From contig JAGVLY010000026.1 of assembly GCA_020054035.1 (NCBI GenBank), positions 1 to 36,884 of the forward strand: a stretch of 36,884 bases of DNA, written 5' to 3'. This document shows, piece after piece, positions 16,886-25,488 of this stretch. The notes under the pieces are model-generated. The model did not search any database. It saw nothing but the letters and a program-made list of their open reading frames with translations, and was not told the DNA's origin. This DNA is from Bacteroidia bacterium (GTDB taxonomy: Bacteria > Bacteroidota > Bacteroidia > SXHM01). The translations under genes were made by a program, and so were the position numbers. Every line of letters starts with the position of its first letter. The stretch's first letter is position 1.

Positions 16886-18007
16886 ATGAAGCACTTCTAC
16901 ATCTTTCTCACCTTCTCACTTTCTTACCTTCTTACATCCTGCAACAAACCTGATGACCCCGATCCTATTGATACCACCCCCGTATTTTTTATCAACGGAA
17001 CGTTGGGTAATGCCGCTCTTGCCATCAGTGCCGGTGAAAATGATTACTACATGTTCTCATCCTATGAACTTGACAGTAATGATGTATTCAACTTCTCAGG
17101 AGAGTTTAAAAAAACAGATTGCAATGCTGCGGTTTGCCCCAATTCATTGCGCATCAGGTTTAATAATTACAAAGCCGATGCAGTTCCCTCTTCGGCAATT
17201 GATGCGGGAAGTTTTCCGTTAACCTATCTTCCGTTTGCTGTTCCGGGCGGTGTGCCGGCCAGCTACAGCGTAAAATTTACTCCGCTTACAACGGGCGGTC
17301 AGCCTCAAAGCTTTTTATGGGATTTTGGTGACGGAACCACTTCAACAGACGGAAGCCCCACACATATTTATGCCAACACGGGCATTTATGAAGTAGGACT
17401 TACCGTAACCTATCAGTCGGGTTGCAGCAGCAATATCAGCAACCCGCTTAACCTCGGTGTGTCAGCACTTTCGTGCGATGCAGGTTTTATTCTTTCTTCG
17501 GTGGATGTGAACACGGTAGCACTTACGTCCAACCCGGGCGGCACAGCACCCTGGACCTATGATTGGGATTTTGGTGACGGCACTCCGCACGACAATTCCG
17601 CTAATCCAACACACACCTTTGCCAACCCCGGAGTTTACCAGGTTTGCCTTACTACTACCAGCAGCGACAGTTGCACCAACACCCGCTGCCTCAACGTTGC
17701 CACCGAAAACCCGGGTGAATGCTCTATCCGTTATTCAGCTGCCACCACTACTATTTCCAATCCTTTCAATCTTTCAACAGTAGAGGTGCAGTGGACCGAT
17801 GCGGCAGGCGTGGAATACACCTCCAACAATGCAGCACAACCTACAACAAGCTATTTTAAAATAAATAACGTGGAAGATTATGAAGCTAACGAGAACGGAG
17901 ACAAAACAAAAAAGCTAAACATCAGTTTAAGTTGCACTTTATATAACGGAAGCAATTCTATACAACTTGAAAATGCATCTGCTACAATAGCGGTAGCTTA
18001 TCCATAA
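16886..18007 (+). CDS. PKD-domain surface lipoprotein
   Basis: This 373-residue protein has a lipoprotein signal ending in LLTSC (Cys19), so it is a membrane-anchored, probably surface-exposed lipoprotein. Residues about 30-120 form a beta-rich domain that I do not recognise. Two PKD-like domains follow. The first (about 126-190) has FLWDFGDGTTSTDGSPTHIY and GIYEVGLTV; the second (about 198-272) has YDWDFGDGTPHDNSANPTHT and YQVCLTTTSS with paired cysteines. The last 100 residues are again beta-rich. PKD domains mediate protein or glycan contacts at the cell surface (family knowledge). It starts 4 bases after the barrel gene, so it is almost certainly cotranscribed with the sigma factor. Partner and ligand are unknown. 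Confidence 0.88.
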   Translation: MKHFYIFLTFSLSYLLTSCNKPDDPDPIDTTPVFFINGTLGNAALAISAGENDYYMFSSYELDSNDVFNFSGEFKKTDCNAAVCPNSLRIRFNNYKADAVPSSAIDAGSFPLTYLPFAVPGGVPASYSVKFTPLTTGGQPQSFLWDFGDGTTSTDGSPTHIYANTGIYEVGLTVTYQSGCSSNISNPLNLGVSALSCDAGFILSSVDVNTVALTSNPGGTAPWTYDWDFGDGTPHDNSANPTHTFANPGVYQVCLTTTSSDSCTNTRCLNVATENPGECSIRYSAATTTISNPFNLSTVEVQWTDAAGVEYTSNNAAQPTTSYFKINNVEDYEANENGDKTKKLNISLSCTLYNGSNSIQLENASATIAVAYP

Positions 18008-18102
18008 ATAAAATAATCCGCACCCAACCTTTCCAAAACAACTAACGTGTATATCACCGAAACCAAAAATCACTAAATCGCTAATTCACCAAATCAAATA
18101 AA

Positions 18103-20811
18103 ATGAAACAATTAATCTCTACCCTCACACTCATCTTTGCAGCAGCAATTACAAGCTTTGCCTGCGTAGGAGAATTTACCTATACCATTGAAAACAACGT
18201 GGTGGTTTTTCACGGAACATCCGACACCCCCGGAGTTACCTACCAATGGAACTTTGGCGACCAAAGCGATGCCACCGGGCAAAATGTAACGCATACCTAT
18301 TCGCTTTACCCCGAGTATTACAATGTATGTCTTACTATTACAGACGGACTTGGCTGCACCGATGAGTATTGTGCAACTGTTTTTGTTCAAACCGGGCCCC
18401 CCGCCCCTTGTGAAGGTTCATTTACCTATACTGTTGATGGTGCTACCATTGCTGTCCATGGAAGCGCAAACATAAACGAAGCTCAGTATTACTGGTTTTT
18501 CGGTGATGGCACACCCGCTGCAACCGGTCCGAATCAAACACATACTTATGACATCTATCCTGAACATTACGAAGTGTGTATGGTAATTGTAAACGGCAAC
18601 CTTGGCTGTCAGGATACTATTTGCCAAACCATTCTTGTTGAAGGCCCTTCAATCATACCTTGCGAAGCCTCTTTTACCTATACCATCACCGGCACTCAGG
18701 TTCATTTCCAAGGCGTATCAAATATTCAGGACGTAACATATAGCTGGACTTTTGGCGATGGAACACAATCAGATGATATAAATCCCGTGCATAACTATAC
18801 CCAGTCGCCTGAGCATTATGCAGTATGCTTAACTATCCATAACAGCAGCGGTTGCGAAGATCAGGTTTGCGATACTATATTAATTGAAAGCACAACACCT
18901 GAAGAATGTCATGCTTCCTTTACTTACAGCGTTAGCGGAAACGAAGTACAATTTCATGGATCATCAAACACTCCGGGCGTTCATTATACCTGGCACTTTG
19001 GCGATGGAACCACAGGTTCAGGCGAAAACCCCGTGCATAATTACACCCTTTCCCCTGAGAATTATAATGTTTGCCTTACCATCTATAATGATGCCGGCTG
19101 CGAGAATACATATTGCCACACCGTTTTTGTTGAAGGTAATGAAAACCCGAGCAATTGTGAAGCCTCTTTCACCTATACCCTTGAAGGAAACGTAGCCGTG
19201 TTCCATGGAACCTCAACTGTTCCGGGAGTTGATTATACCTGGAGCTTTGGTGACGGAAACGAAGGTACTGGCGAGAATGTAACACATACCTTCACTACAT
19301 TCCCTGCACACTATTCCGTTTGCCTTACCATCCACAATGGCGATGGTTGCGAGAATACGGTTTGTCATACCATCAATGTGCAAAGCAGCGGTGGCGGTGG
19401 CCAAGAGTGTGAAGCATCATTTACTTATACCGTTGTTGATAATTCTGTGCAATTCACAGGTCATTCAAACCAGGATAATGTAGATTATGGATGGTCATTT
19501 GGTGATGGAAGCACCGGAACAGGTCAGGCTCCAACTCACACTTATACCGTGTTCCCTGAACATTATAATGTGTGTTTATATATCTGGAACAATACCACAG
19601 GCTGCCATGATACCATTTGCCAGACTGTTTATGTGCAGCACGGTAGCGGAACTACCTGCAGCGCTGAATTTACTTATACCATTACAGGAAACGAAGTGCA
19701 CTTCACCGGACCATCCAACGCAGATGGAACACATTACGAATGGAGCTTCGGAGATGGCCACAGCAGCGATATGCACAACCCTAATTATGCTTATACTTTG
19801 TTCCCTGAGAATTATGAAGTATGCTTAACGGTTACTAATAGCGGGAACGGCTGCAGCGAAGAATCCTGCCAGACTATTTTTGTAGAACATGGAAACAGCC
19901 CCGACCTTTTTGAACTGTCGGGAATCATTTTCACCGGGCAGGATTATGCCGATGCAGGATATGTATGGCTCATACAGTATGATGTCAATACCGGAAACCT
20001 GCAAGCTGTTCAAACAGTAGAGATAGGTGCTAACGGGCATTATGTATTCAATGCTCCGGCAGGAAATTATTTTCTGAAGGCAGCTCTTTCATCTGCTTCG
20101 GCTGTTTATGCCAATTACCTGCCCACTTATTTTGAGCACGAACTGTTCTGGTATGATGCAGATGTGATCAGCCTTACTTCTAACCTGAACCGCAACATCC
20201 ACATGATAGGTGGCAATAACCCCGGGGGCCCCGGATTTATAGGTGGTCTGGTTACTGAAGGTGCCAACAAAGTTACCGGCCCCGGTGACCCTGTTGAAGG
20301 CGTGCAGGTGATGCTGCTTAATATGAATGATGAGCCGTTGCAATACACTTACAGCAATGCCTTCGGTGAATTTTCATTCAACAATGTAGCTTACGGTACT
20401 TATCAGGTGTATGGTGAAGTGTATAACCTCACCACCGTTCCTGCTATCGTTACCATTGATGGTTCAAACATGAACATAACTGATATCGGTTTGCTGATTA
20501 CTTCAAAAGAAGTAACAACAGGTGTAAACGAAGTTGCGGTTATAAACGAAACTTCGGTTGGGCAAGTATTCCCTAATCCGTTCAAAGGTGATGCAGCAGT
20601 TAATATTAGTCTTTCAAAAGAAGCACGTTTAAGCATCCGCCTCTTTGATATTGCAGGCAGACAAGTGTATGCCGACATCATGAACTTTGGCGCAGGTGTG
20701 CAACAGATTAATTTGCCTGTGTCTGCTTTGAATGCAGGAATTTACAGCCTTACTTTATCAGATGAAAAATCAAATACAATGGTTACAAGAAAATTAATGA
20801 AAACAGAATAA
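18103..20811 (+). CDS. Secreted seven-PKD-repeat protein with T9SS sorting domain
   Basis: The protein has 902 residues. A signal peptide (1-20, ending TSFA) is followed by seven PKD repeats of about 82-84 residues (21 to about 601). Each has a starting Cys-x2-x-FTYT, a WxFGDG core, a PEHYNVCLTI-like strand and a GC...C pair, giving four cysteines per repeat. Residues about 602-690 and 700-805 look like carboxypeptidase-regulatory-like beta-sandwiches (GEFSFNNVAYGTYQVYGEV). The C-terminus (about 820-902; VFPNPFKGDAAVNISLS, IAGRQVY, LNAGIYSLTL, VTRKLMK) is a type A T9SS domain, so the protein is exported across the outer membrane and attached or released. It lies 95 bases after the PKD lipoprotein, with a terminator 21 bases downstream. 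Confidence 0.93.
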   Translation: MKQLISTLTLIFAAAITSFACVGEFTYTIENNVVVFHGTSDTPGVTYQWNFGDQSDATGQNVTHTYSLYPEYYNVCLTITDGLGCTDEYCATVFVQTGPPAPCEGSFTYTVDGATIAVHGSANINEAQYYWFFGDGTPAATGPNQTHTYDIYPEHYEVCMVIVNGNLGCQDTICQTILVEGPSIIPCEASFTYTITGTQVHFQGVSNIQDVTYSWTFGDGTQSDDINPVHNYTQSPEHYAVCLTIHNSSGCEDQVCDTILIESTTPEECHASFTYSVSGNEVQFHGSSNTPGVHYTWHFGDGTTGSGENPVHNYTLSPENYNVCLTIYNDAGCENTYCHTVFVEGNENPSNCEASFTYTLEGNVAVFHGTSTVPGVDYTWSFGDGNEGTGENVTHTFTTFPAHYSVCLTIHNGDGCENTVCHTINVQSSGGGGQECEASFTYTVVDNSVQFTGHSNQDNVDYGWSFGDGSTGTGQAPTHTYTVFPEHYNVCLYIWNNTTGCHDTICQTVYVQHGSGTTCSAEFTYTITGNEVHFTGPSNADGTHYEWSFGDGHSSDMHNPNYAYTLFPENYEVCLTVTNSGNGCSEESCQTIFVEHGNSPDLFELSGIIFTGQDYADAGYVWLIQYDVNTGNLQAVQTVEIGANGHYVFNAPAGNYFLKAALSSASAVYANYLPTYFEHELFWYDADVISLTSNLNRNIHMIGGNNPGGPGFIGGLVTEGANKVTGPGDPVEGVQVMLLNMNDEPLQYTYSNAFGEFSFNNVAYGTYQVYGEVYNLTTVPAIVTIDGSNMNITDIGLLITSKEVTTGVNEVAVINETSVGQVFPNPFKGDAAVNISLSKEARLSIRLFDIAGRQVYADIMNFGAGVQQINLPVSALNAGIYSLTLSDEKSNTMVTRKLMKTE
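18163..19905 (+). repeat. Seven tandem PKD repeats with four cysteines each
   Basis: Repeat starts are marked by a cysteine before FTYT or its equivalent, at about residues 21, 103, 187, 269, 352, 436 and 519. Spacing is 82-84 residues. Nucleotide similarity between repeats is partial, so this is an old protein-level duplication rather than a recent DNA duplication. The WxFGDG signature is kept in six repeats, and the first has FGDQ. Confidence 0.85.
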
Positions 20812-20832
20812 ACTCTTTCCTGTTGTTGTGTG

Positions 20833-20871
20833 ACCCCTGCCGTTTGGACTAAAACTTCGGCAGGGGTTTTT
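20833..20871 (+). terminator. Rho-independent terminator after the PKD operon
   Basis: ACCCCTGCCG (20833-20842) pairs with CGGCAGGGGT (20858-20867) around a 15-base loop, followed by a T tract. It ends transcription from the PKD protein gene; the T tract overlaps the -33 element of the next promoter. Confidence 0.9.
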
Positions 20872-20899
20872 GCTGCCTCATTTTTAAGCCCTAACTTTA
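20870..20899 (+). promoter_or_regulatory. Candidate promoter for the IPExxxVDY-pyk operon
   Basis: TTG (20870-20872) is followed after exactly 19 bases by TAACTTTA (20892-20899), one base away from the TAnnTTTG consensus. The leader to the ATG at 20924 is about 20 bases. The position directly behind a terminator and in front of a new operon supports it. Confidence 0.55.
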
Positions 20900-20923
20900 A
20901 GCCGTGCAAATTCAAATAGTGTA

Positions 20924-21403
20924 ATGGCAAAATTAGTTCTCGACTGGAAAGATGAGCAGGAAGATTCCTTCACGCTCATTGGCATTTCGTGTCACCAGAA
21001 AGATTATCGCCTTTGCTGGGAACTGAATAAAACACTGGAGTTAGAGTTGCAAAAAGAAGAAGACATTCCCGGACCCAACGAAGAAATATCATTCTCGCGC
21101 TACTATTATAACAACGAAGATTTTTTACAGGATTTTTATTTGCTCACCAACAAAATCGGTCAATTATTTTTTGCACCTGAACTGAAGCAAGCCGACTATG
21201 TTCTACAGATCTATGGCTTACGCAGCGAATACGAGATTGATGAATTGGTGCAAAAAATAATCAGTATTAACAGCGTGCTTACTGCTTTTGTTTTTGATAC
21301 GGAGAAACTAAAATACGGGCATCCGCTTTTTTACACTGCCATACCTAAAAAGAAAAAAGAAGAGCACGAAGATTTACTCGCAGCCTTCAGAAAAAAAGAA
21401 TAA
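20924..21403 (+). CDS. IPExxxVDY family protein
   Basis: At 159 residues, it is a small soluble acidic protein without a signal peptide. The family signature is present in variant form as APELKQADY (residues 84-92, with Ala for Ile and Ala for Val). Surrounding features are FSRYYYNNEDFLQDFYLL and LQIYGLRSEYEIDELVQKI. IPExxxVDY proteins are confined to Bacteroidota as far as I know and are often next to pyruvate kinase; their function is not established. Here the stop (21401-21403) is separated by one base from the pyk start, so the two are translated in a coupled way. A role linked to glycolysis or to Pyk itself is only an inference from this neighbourhood. The C-terminus is Lys/Glu-rich. Confidence 0.88.
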   Translation: MAKLVLDWKDEQEDSFTLIGISCHQKDYRLCWELNKTLELELQKEEDIPGPNEEISFSRYYYNNEDFLQDFYLLTNKIGQLFFAPELKQADYVLQIYGLRSEYEIDELVQKIISINSVLTAFVFDTEKLKYGHPLFYTAIPKKKKEEHEDLLAAFRKKE

Positions 21404-21404
21404 A

Positions 21405-22844
21405 ATGAACTACAACAAAACAAAAATTGTCGCAACCATCGGACCTGCTTCCTCATCGTATGAAGCACTGAAAGAAATGGCAGAAGCAGGGATGAATATT
21501 TGTCGCCTTAACTTTTCACACGGAGCGCATGAGATTCATAAAGCGGTGGTTGACAACATTCGCAAACTGAATGCTGAAAAGCCTTACAATATCGGCATTA
21601 TAGCTGATTTGCAAGGACCTAAAATCCGCATCGGCATGATGGAAAAGAACAGCGCGGGAGCAGATGAAATTACCTTGGTAACAGGCAATGAAATTACCTT
21701 TACCACTAAAGAAACCATAGGTACTAAAGAAAAATTATACATCACTTACCAACAGTTCCCGGCTGATGTAAAAGTAGATGATAAAATATTAATCAACGAT
21801 GGAAAAATTGCACTGCGCGTACTTGAAACTGACCGTGTGAGTGAAGTAAAAGCATTGGTTACGCATGGCGGAATTCTGTCATCAAAAAAAGGAGTAAATC
21901 TTCCGAACACAAAAATTTCTTTGCCTTGTCTTACCGATAAAGACAAAAAAGATTTAGAGTTTGCATTAAGTCAGGATGTAGAGTGGATAGGCTTGTCATT
22001 TGTGCGTTCAGGTGAAGATATTATTGAACTGAAGCACCTGATTGCAAACGCAGGAAAGAACACCAAAGTAATTGCCAAGATTGAAAAACCTGAAGCAATA
22101 CAAGACATTGATAGTATCATTCAGGAAACAGATGCCATCATGGTTGCGCGTGGTGATTTAGGTGTGGAGGTTCCGATGCAGAAAGTTCCGGTGATACAAA
22201 AGTTGATTGTTAAAAAATGTCTGGAAGCTGCGAAGCCGGTAATCATTGCAACACAAATGATGGAGAGTATGATTACAGGAATCAGTCCGTCACGTGCTGA
22301 AGTAAACGATGTTGCCAATTCAGTAATGGATGGCGCTGATGCGTTGATGTTGAGTGGTGAAACTTCCGTAGGTGATCATCCTGCAAAAGTGGTGGAAGCT
22401 ATGCGTACCATTATTGAATACATTGAAGGATTTGAAGACATTTATAACCGTGAACACGTTCCTGTTCCCGGTACTGACAGATTTATTTCTGACTCGATTT
22501 GTTACAATGCAAGTTTGATTGCCAAGCAAACAAATGCAGCAGCAATCATCACCATGACACACAGTGGTTACACAGCTTTCCGTGTTTCCAGTCACCGACC
22601 CGATACTAATATTTTAATTTTCACGGATAATCAAAGCATCTTGAATATGCTTAATCTGGTTTGGGGTGTGCGTGGTTTTTATTACGATAAATATGTGAGT
22701 ACCGACCACACCATTGCCGACATAAAGCTGCGCCTGAAAAAAATGGGATTGGTAAAAGAAAAAGACATCATCATCAATATTGCCAGCATTCCTATCAGTG
22801 AGCGCGGACAATCGAATATGATTAAGGTAAGTTATGTGAGTTAG
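21405..22844 (+). CDS. pyk: Pyruvate kinase
   Basis: This 479-residue cytoplasmic enzyme transfers phosphate from phosphoenolpyruvate to ADP, the last step of glycolysis. Family motifs are KIVATIGPASSSYEALKEM, NICRLNFSHG, IADLQGPKIRIG, SFVRSGEDI, AKIEKPEAIQDID (active-site Lys and Glu), MVARGDLGVEVP, ATQMMESMI and DGADALMLSGETSVG. The C-terminal domain (about 350-479) is complete. A glutamate at the position that favours K+-dependent enzymes appears in GTKEKLYITY; this alignment was made by eye. Length is normal for a bacterial Pyk. It follows the IPExxxVDY gene by one base and overlaps the convergent oxygenase gene by four bases at the stop codons. Confidence 0.97.
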   Translation: MNYNKTKIVATIGPASSSYEALKEMAEAGMNICRLNFSHGAHEIHKAVVDNIRKLNAEKPYNIGIIADLQGPKIRIGMMEKNSAGADEITLVTGNEITFTTKETIGTKEKLYITYQQFPADVKVDDKILINDGKIALRVLETDRVSEVKALVTHGGILSSKKGVNLPNTKISLPCLTDKDKKDLEFALSQDVEWIGLSFVRSGEDIIELKHLIANAGKNTKVIAKIEKPEAIQDIDSIIQETDAIMVARGDLGVEVPMQKVPVIQKLIVKKCLEAAKPVIIATQMMESMITGISPSRAEVNDVANSVMDGADALMLSGETSVGDHPAKVVEAMRTIIEYIEGFEDIYNREHVPVPGTDRFISDSICYNASLIAKQTNAAAIITMTHSGYTAFRVSSHRPDTNILIFTDNQSILNMLNLVWGVRGFYYDKYVSTDHTIADIKLRLKKMGLVKEKDIIINIASIPISERGQSNMIKVSYVS

Positions 22845-23839
22845 AGCACATCACGTTTCAACTCCGGAAAAACTTTTGAAACTTTATTGAGAATGTAATC
22901 ACCATATGTTCCTTCAAACGTATGGACGTTGGCTTTGTCCCAACGCTCTGCACTGTCATCTTCTGTTGGTCGCGAAATCGTTTCAATTCTTTTTGGAATA
23001 GTATCAAACCCCGGATCAAAGAACAAGGGAAACGATAATCTGCTTTTCCCTGATTTATTAAGAACACGATGAGGTGTGGAACGATATAAGCCGCCTGTCA
23101 TGCGATCGAGCATATCACCGATGTTGCAGATAAAAGTGTTTTCAATCGGTGGTGCTTCTATCCATTCTCCGCGTGATTTAACTTGCAATCCACCAACAGC
23201 ATCTTGTTTTAAAATGGTGAGTAAACCATAATCGGTGTGTTCGCCAACGCCCCACAGTTCTTCGTTTACGGCATGATATGGATAATGAAAAATACGAAAA
23301 AGTATCAGAGGATCTTTGGTATAACGCGAATAAAAATAATCTGCATCAAGGTTTAAGCTCAACGCAACTCCTTTCATAACAACATGTCCAACTTGTGTAA
23401 CTTCATCCATGTATTGCAATACTGTTTCGCGCAGTTTTTCAGGGTTTTCGGGAAAAAGATTTTGTCCGTGCATGGGTGTTCCTGCCAGCACTTGTGTGTT
23501 GTTTTTATCCAGTTCAGTTCCGAAATAAATTCCCTCTTTGATGTCCGGTTTTCCTGAAGTAAGTTCGTTGCCAACAGGAAAAAAACCGCGCCACGCTTTT
23601 CCTCCTAACTGCATGGAGATTTTTAATTTTTCTTCTTCGGGCAGTTTAAAGAATTCATGACTTAGTGTTTCTAATTTTCTCTGTAATTGCTCACTAACAC
23701 CATGTCCTGATATATAAAAGAAACCATGCTCGCGACAGGCTGTATTTATTTCCTGTGCAATTTTATCTGCTGCATTTTTGTCTGTTTCTTTTTCGCGGAG
23801 AGGACTTATATCAATTACGGGAATTTGAGATGCTTTCAT
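22841..23839 (-). CDS. 2-oxoglutarate/Fe(II)-dependent oxygenase, isopenicillin-N-synthase family
   Basis: This 332-residue cytoplasmic oxygenase has the non-heme iron triad H201-x-D203 (GEHTDYGLLTIL) and H257 (STPHRVLN), and the co-substrate pair R267-x-S269 (KSRLSFPLFF). The N-terminal DIOX_N region starts IPVIDISPL and includes HGFFYISGHGV. The family oxidises diverse small molecules using 2-oxoglutarate; isopenicillin N synthase itself does not use it. The substrate cannot be told from the sequence. Its start overlaps the stop of the saccharopine-dehydrogenase-like gene as ATGA, so they form a coupled pair. Its stop overlaps the convergent pyk stop by four bases, leaving no room for a separate terminator. 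Confidence 0.9.
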   Translation of the reverse strand: MKASQIPVIDISPLREKETDKNAADKIAQEINTACREHGFFYISGHGVSEQLQRKLETLSHEFFKLPEEEKLKISMQLGGKAWRGFFPVGNELTSGKPDIKEGIYFGTELDKNNTQVLAGTPMHGQNLFPENPEKLRETVLQYMDEVTQVGHVVMKGVALSLNLDADYFYSRYTKDPLILFRIFHYPYHAVNEELWGVGEHTDYGLLTILKQDAVGGLQVKSRGEWIEAPPIENTFICNIGDMLDRMTGGLYRSTPHRVLNKSGKSRLSFPLFFDPGFDTIPKRIETISRPTEDDSAERWDKANVHTFEGTYGDYILNKVSKVFPELKRDVL

Positions 23840-24894
23840 AAAATGTCATATCGTTTTGTTCCTTCGGTTTCTAAAATTAAATCTGCACCGTAAGCGAGAG
23901 ATGGAGTCATGTATCCTGTTTTGAAATTTTCGTTCAGCACTTTTTCTGCAATGTTTATAGCCGTTGCAGCGGTAAGTGTATAACCTTCCAAGGTCTTCAT
24001 TCCTGCTGATTTCTTTTCACCTTTTTCATTTTCCACTTCTCCGTAAAACATGCTGTACCCGTTTTTTCGTTCTGTTTCATCAGGTCCGGGTTTGCGTTTA
24101 TTTACTTGTGCTTTCAGATAGTTCTGCACCAATGAAGTGGATAACAACCAACCCATGTAATTCCCCATTTTCATAGATCTTATCATCGAAGGAGAAGCCG
24201 TCATATACGTTTCAATATTCGGAATCTGAGTACTGTAATACGCTGTTGAAACATCGCCCCAAGGAATGGTGGCACAAAGTAATTTCTTTTCACCAAATGG
24301 AAATTCCTGAACGTTGTGTGCGTTTTTAACGCTTGTAATCTTCCCGTCTTTACGCACAGCACCACCTGCTCCAAGGTTTTCAATCATGGTTAATGAAGTG
24401 CCTCTCGACATTCTTCCCAACGTTGTAAATGCAAGTTTTAAACTTGTTGCATCGGGTAATTGTTTTTTAAGATAAGCAGCTAAACAGTCGCTCGGCACTA
24501 CATCAAATCCGGTTCCAGGCATAAGCATAATACCCGCTTTTTTTGCTGCTACATTTTTTGCAGCAGCGCCTTCAAATACTCCTATTTCACCGGTTATATC
24601 CAGATAATGTGTGCCGGTTTGCAGGCAGGCATTTATCATCTGTTTAAAGGTGTGCGCAAATGGTCCAGCACAATGCAGCAACACTTTTTTGCCTTGTAAA
24701 GCAGCAAGCAATTTTTCTTTTTCGTTTACATCAAACACTGCATATTCCAATCCGAAACGATTGGCAAGCGTTTTCAGCTTTGCTTCGTTGCGGCCTGCCA
24801 GCAAAGGTTTCCATCCTTTCTTTACTGCGTTTTGGGTTATCGGTTCACCGGTGTAGCCATAGGCTCCGTAAATCACTAAAGGGCTTTGTTCCAT
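23836..24894 (-). CDS. Saccharopine dehydrogenase-like NAD(P)-binding reductase
   Basis: This 352-residue protein has an N-terminal Rossmann fold with VIYGAYGYTG (G10, G13, G16), LAGRNEAKL (Arg suggests NADP), HCAGPFAH and TGTHYLDITGE. This matches the saccharopine dehydrogenase/trans-acting enoyl reductase superfamily. The length fits the short members of this group, which reduce lipid or polyketide intermediates or have unknown substrates (family knowledge). It is not lysine-pathway saccharopine dehydrogenase on these grounds alone. The next gene, an Fe(II)/2OG-type oxygenase, overlaps by ATGA. A shared pathway is therefore likely but unidentified. Confidence 0.87.
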   Translation of the reverse strand: MEQSPLVIYGAYGYTGEPITQNAVKKGWKPLLAGRNEAKLKTLANRFGLEYAVFDVNEKEKLLAALQGKKVLLHCAGPFAHTFKQMINACLQTGTHYLDITGEIGVFEGAAAKNVAAKKAGIMLMPGTGFDVVPSDCLAAYLKKQLPDATSLKLAFTTLGRMSRGTSLTMIENLGAGGAVRKDGKITSVKNAHNVQEFPFGEKKLLCATIPWGDVSTAYYSTQIPNIETYMTASPSMIRSMKMGNYMGWLLSTSLVQNYLKAQVNKRKPGPDETERKNGYSMFYGEVENEKGEKKSAGMKTLEGYTLTAATAINIAEKVLNENFKTGYMTPSLAYGADLILETEGTKRYDIL

Positions 24895-24903
24895 CTGTTT
24901 TAA

Positions 24904-24933
24904 TTTGGATACAAAAATGGTTTATTATTTTTA
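24904..24933 (+). promoter_or_regulatory. Candidate promoter for the lipoprotein gene at 24981
   Basis: TTTG (24904-24907), an 18-base spacer and TATTTTTA (24926-24933) match the Bacteroidota promoter pattern with one mismatch in the -7 element. The leader to the ATG is about 40 bases. The same layout recurs upstream of the DUF2490 gene. Confidence 0.45.
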
Positions 24934-24980
24934 TGGCATCAAAATTGTTTTTCCTGAGCCAAAACCAAAAACTTTCTACT

Positions 24981-25382
24981 ATGAAAACTTTCAAAAATAA
25001 AATAGCTGTTGTTGCATTCTCCATTGCTGTTGCACTTTCTTCCTGTACTACCGAAGATCTGAACTTTGATGATCGCGATGATTTTACCGGAAACTGGATT
25101 TGTCAGGAAAACAGTACTCAACTCGGAACATCCTCTTACAATGTGAGCATTTCAAAATCGCTAACCGACAGCACCGCTATTTTAATCAGCAATTTCTATA
25201 ATCTTGGTTCTTCAAATTCGGCAAAAGCTATTGTAGATGGCAATACAATAACAATAAACCCTCAGTTGGTTGATAACTTAAACGTTGCCGGAAGCGGAAC
25301 ACTCACAGGCACACAAATCAATCTTAGTTACACTGTTTCGGCAGGCGGAACAGATAATGTTACTGCTGTATACAGCAAGTAG
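24981..25382 (+). CDS. Small lipoprotein with lipocalin-like beta-rich domain
   Basis: This 133-residue protein has a lipoprotein signal peptide ending in ALSSC (Cys22). The mature part begins TTEDLNFDDRDDFTGNWIC and consists of alternating strands (YNVSISKSLTDSTAILISNF, GTLTGTQINLSYTV). The D-F-x-G-N-W opening is typical of lipocalin-like or META-type small barrels in Bacteroidota lipoproteins, but no named family can be assigned. I use the ATG at 24981; an upstream extension in the same frame runs antisense through the neighbouring reductase gene and lacks the signal peptide. It is probably monocistronic. Confidence 0.8.
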   Translation: MKTFKNKIAVVAFSIAVALSSCTTEDLNFDDRDDFTGNWICQENSTQLGTSSYNVSISKSLTDSTAILISNFYNLGSSNSAKAIVDGNTITINPQLVDNLNVAGSGTLTGTQINLSYTVSAGGTDNVTAVYSK

Positions 25383-25451
25383 TCGGCATTTCTTTCGGAT
25401 TTTATTGTTTTATCTTCTGGGTTTGGTTTAACGCGTTCAAAAGATTTACCT

Positions 25452-25459
25452 TACTTTTG
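25452..25459 (+). promoter_or_regulatory. Candidate -7 element for the coiled-coil lipoprotein gene
   Basis: TACTTTTG is a perfect TAnnTTTG match 29 bases before the ATG at 25489. The nearest TTTG upstream (25422-25425) is 26 bases away, which is longer than usual, so only the -7 part is convincing. Confidence 0.5.
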
Positions 25460-25488
25460 AACCCTATAACCAATAACCAAACCCAAAC

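Noticed and set aside
24660-24980. Extended N-terminus of the lipoprotein at 24981
   Set aside because: The extension is antisense to the reductase gene and would bury the lipoprotein signal peptide.
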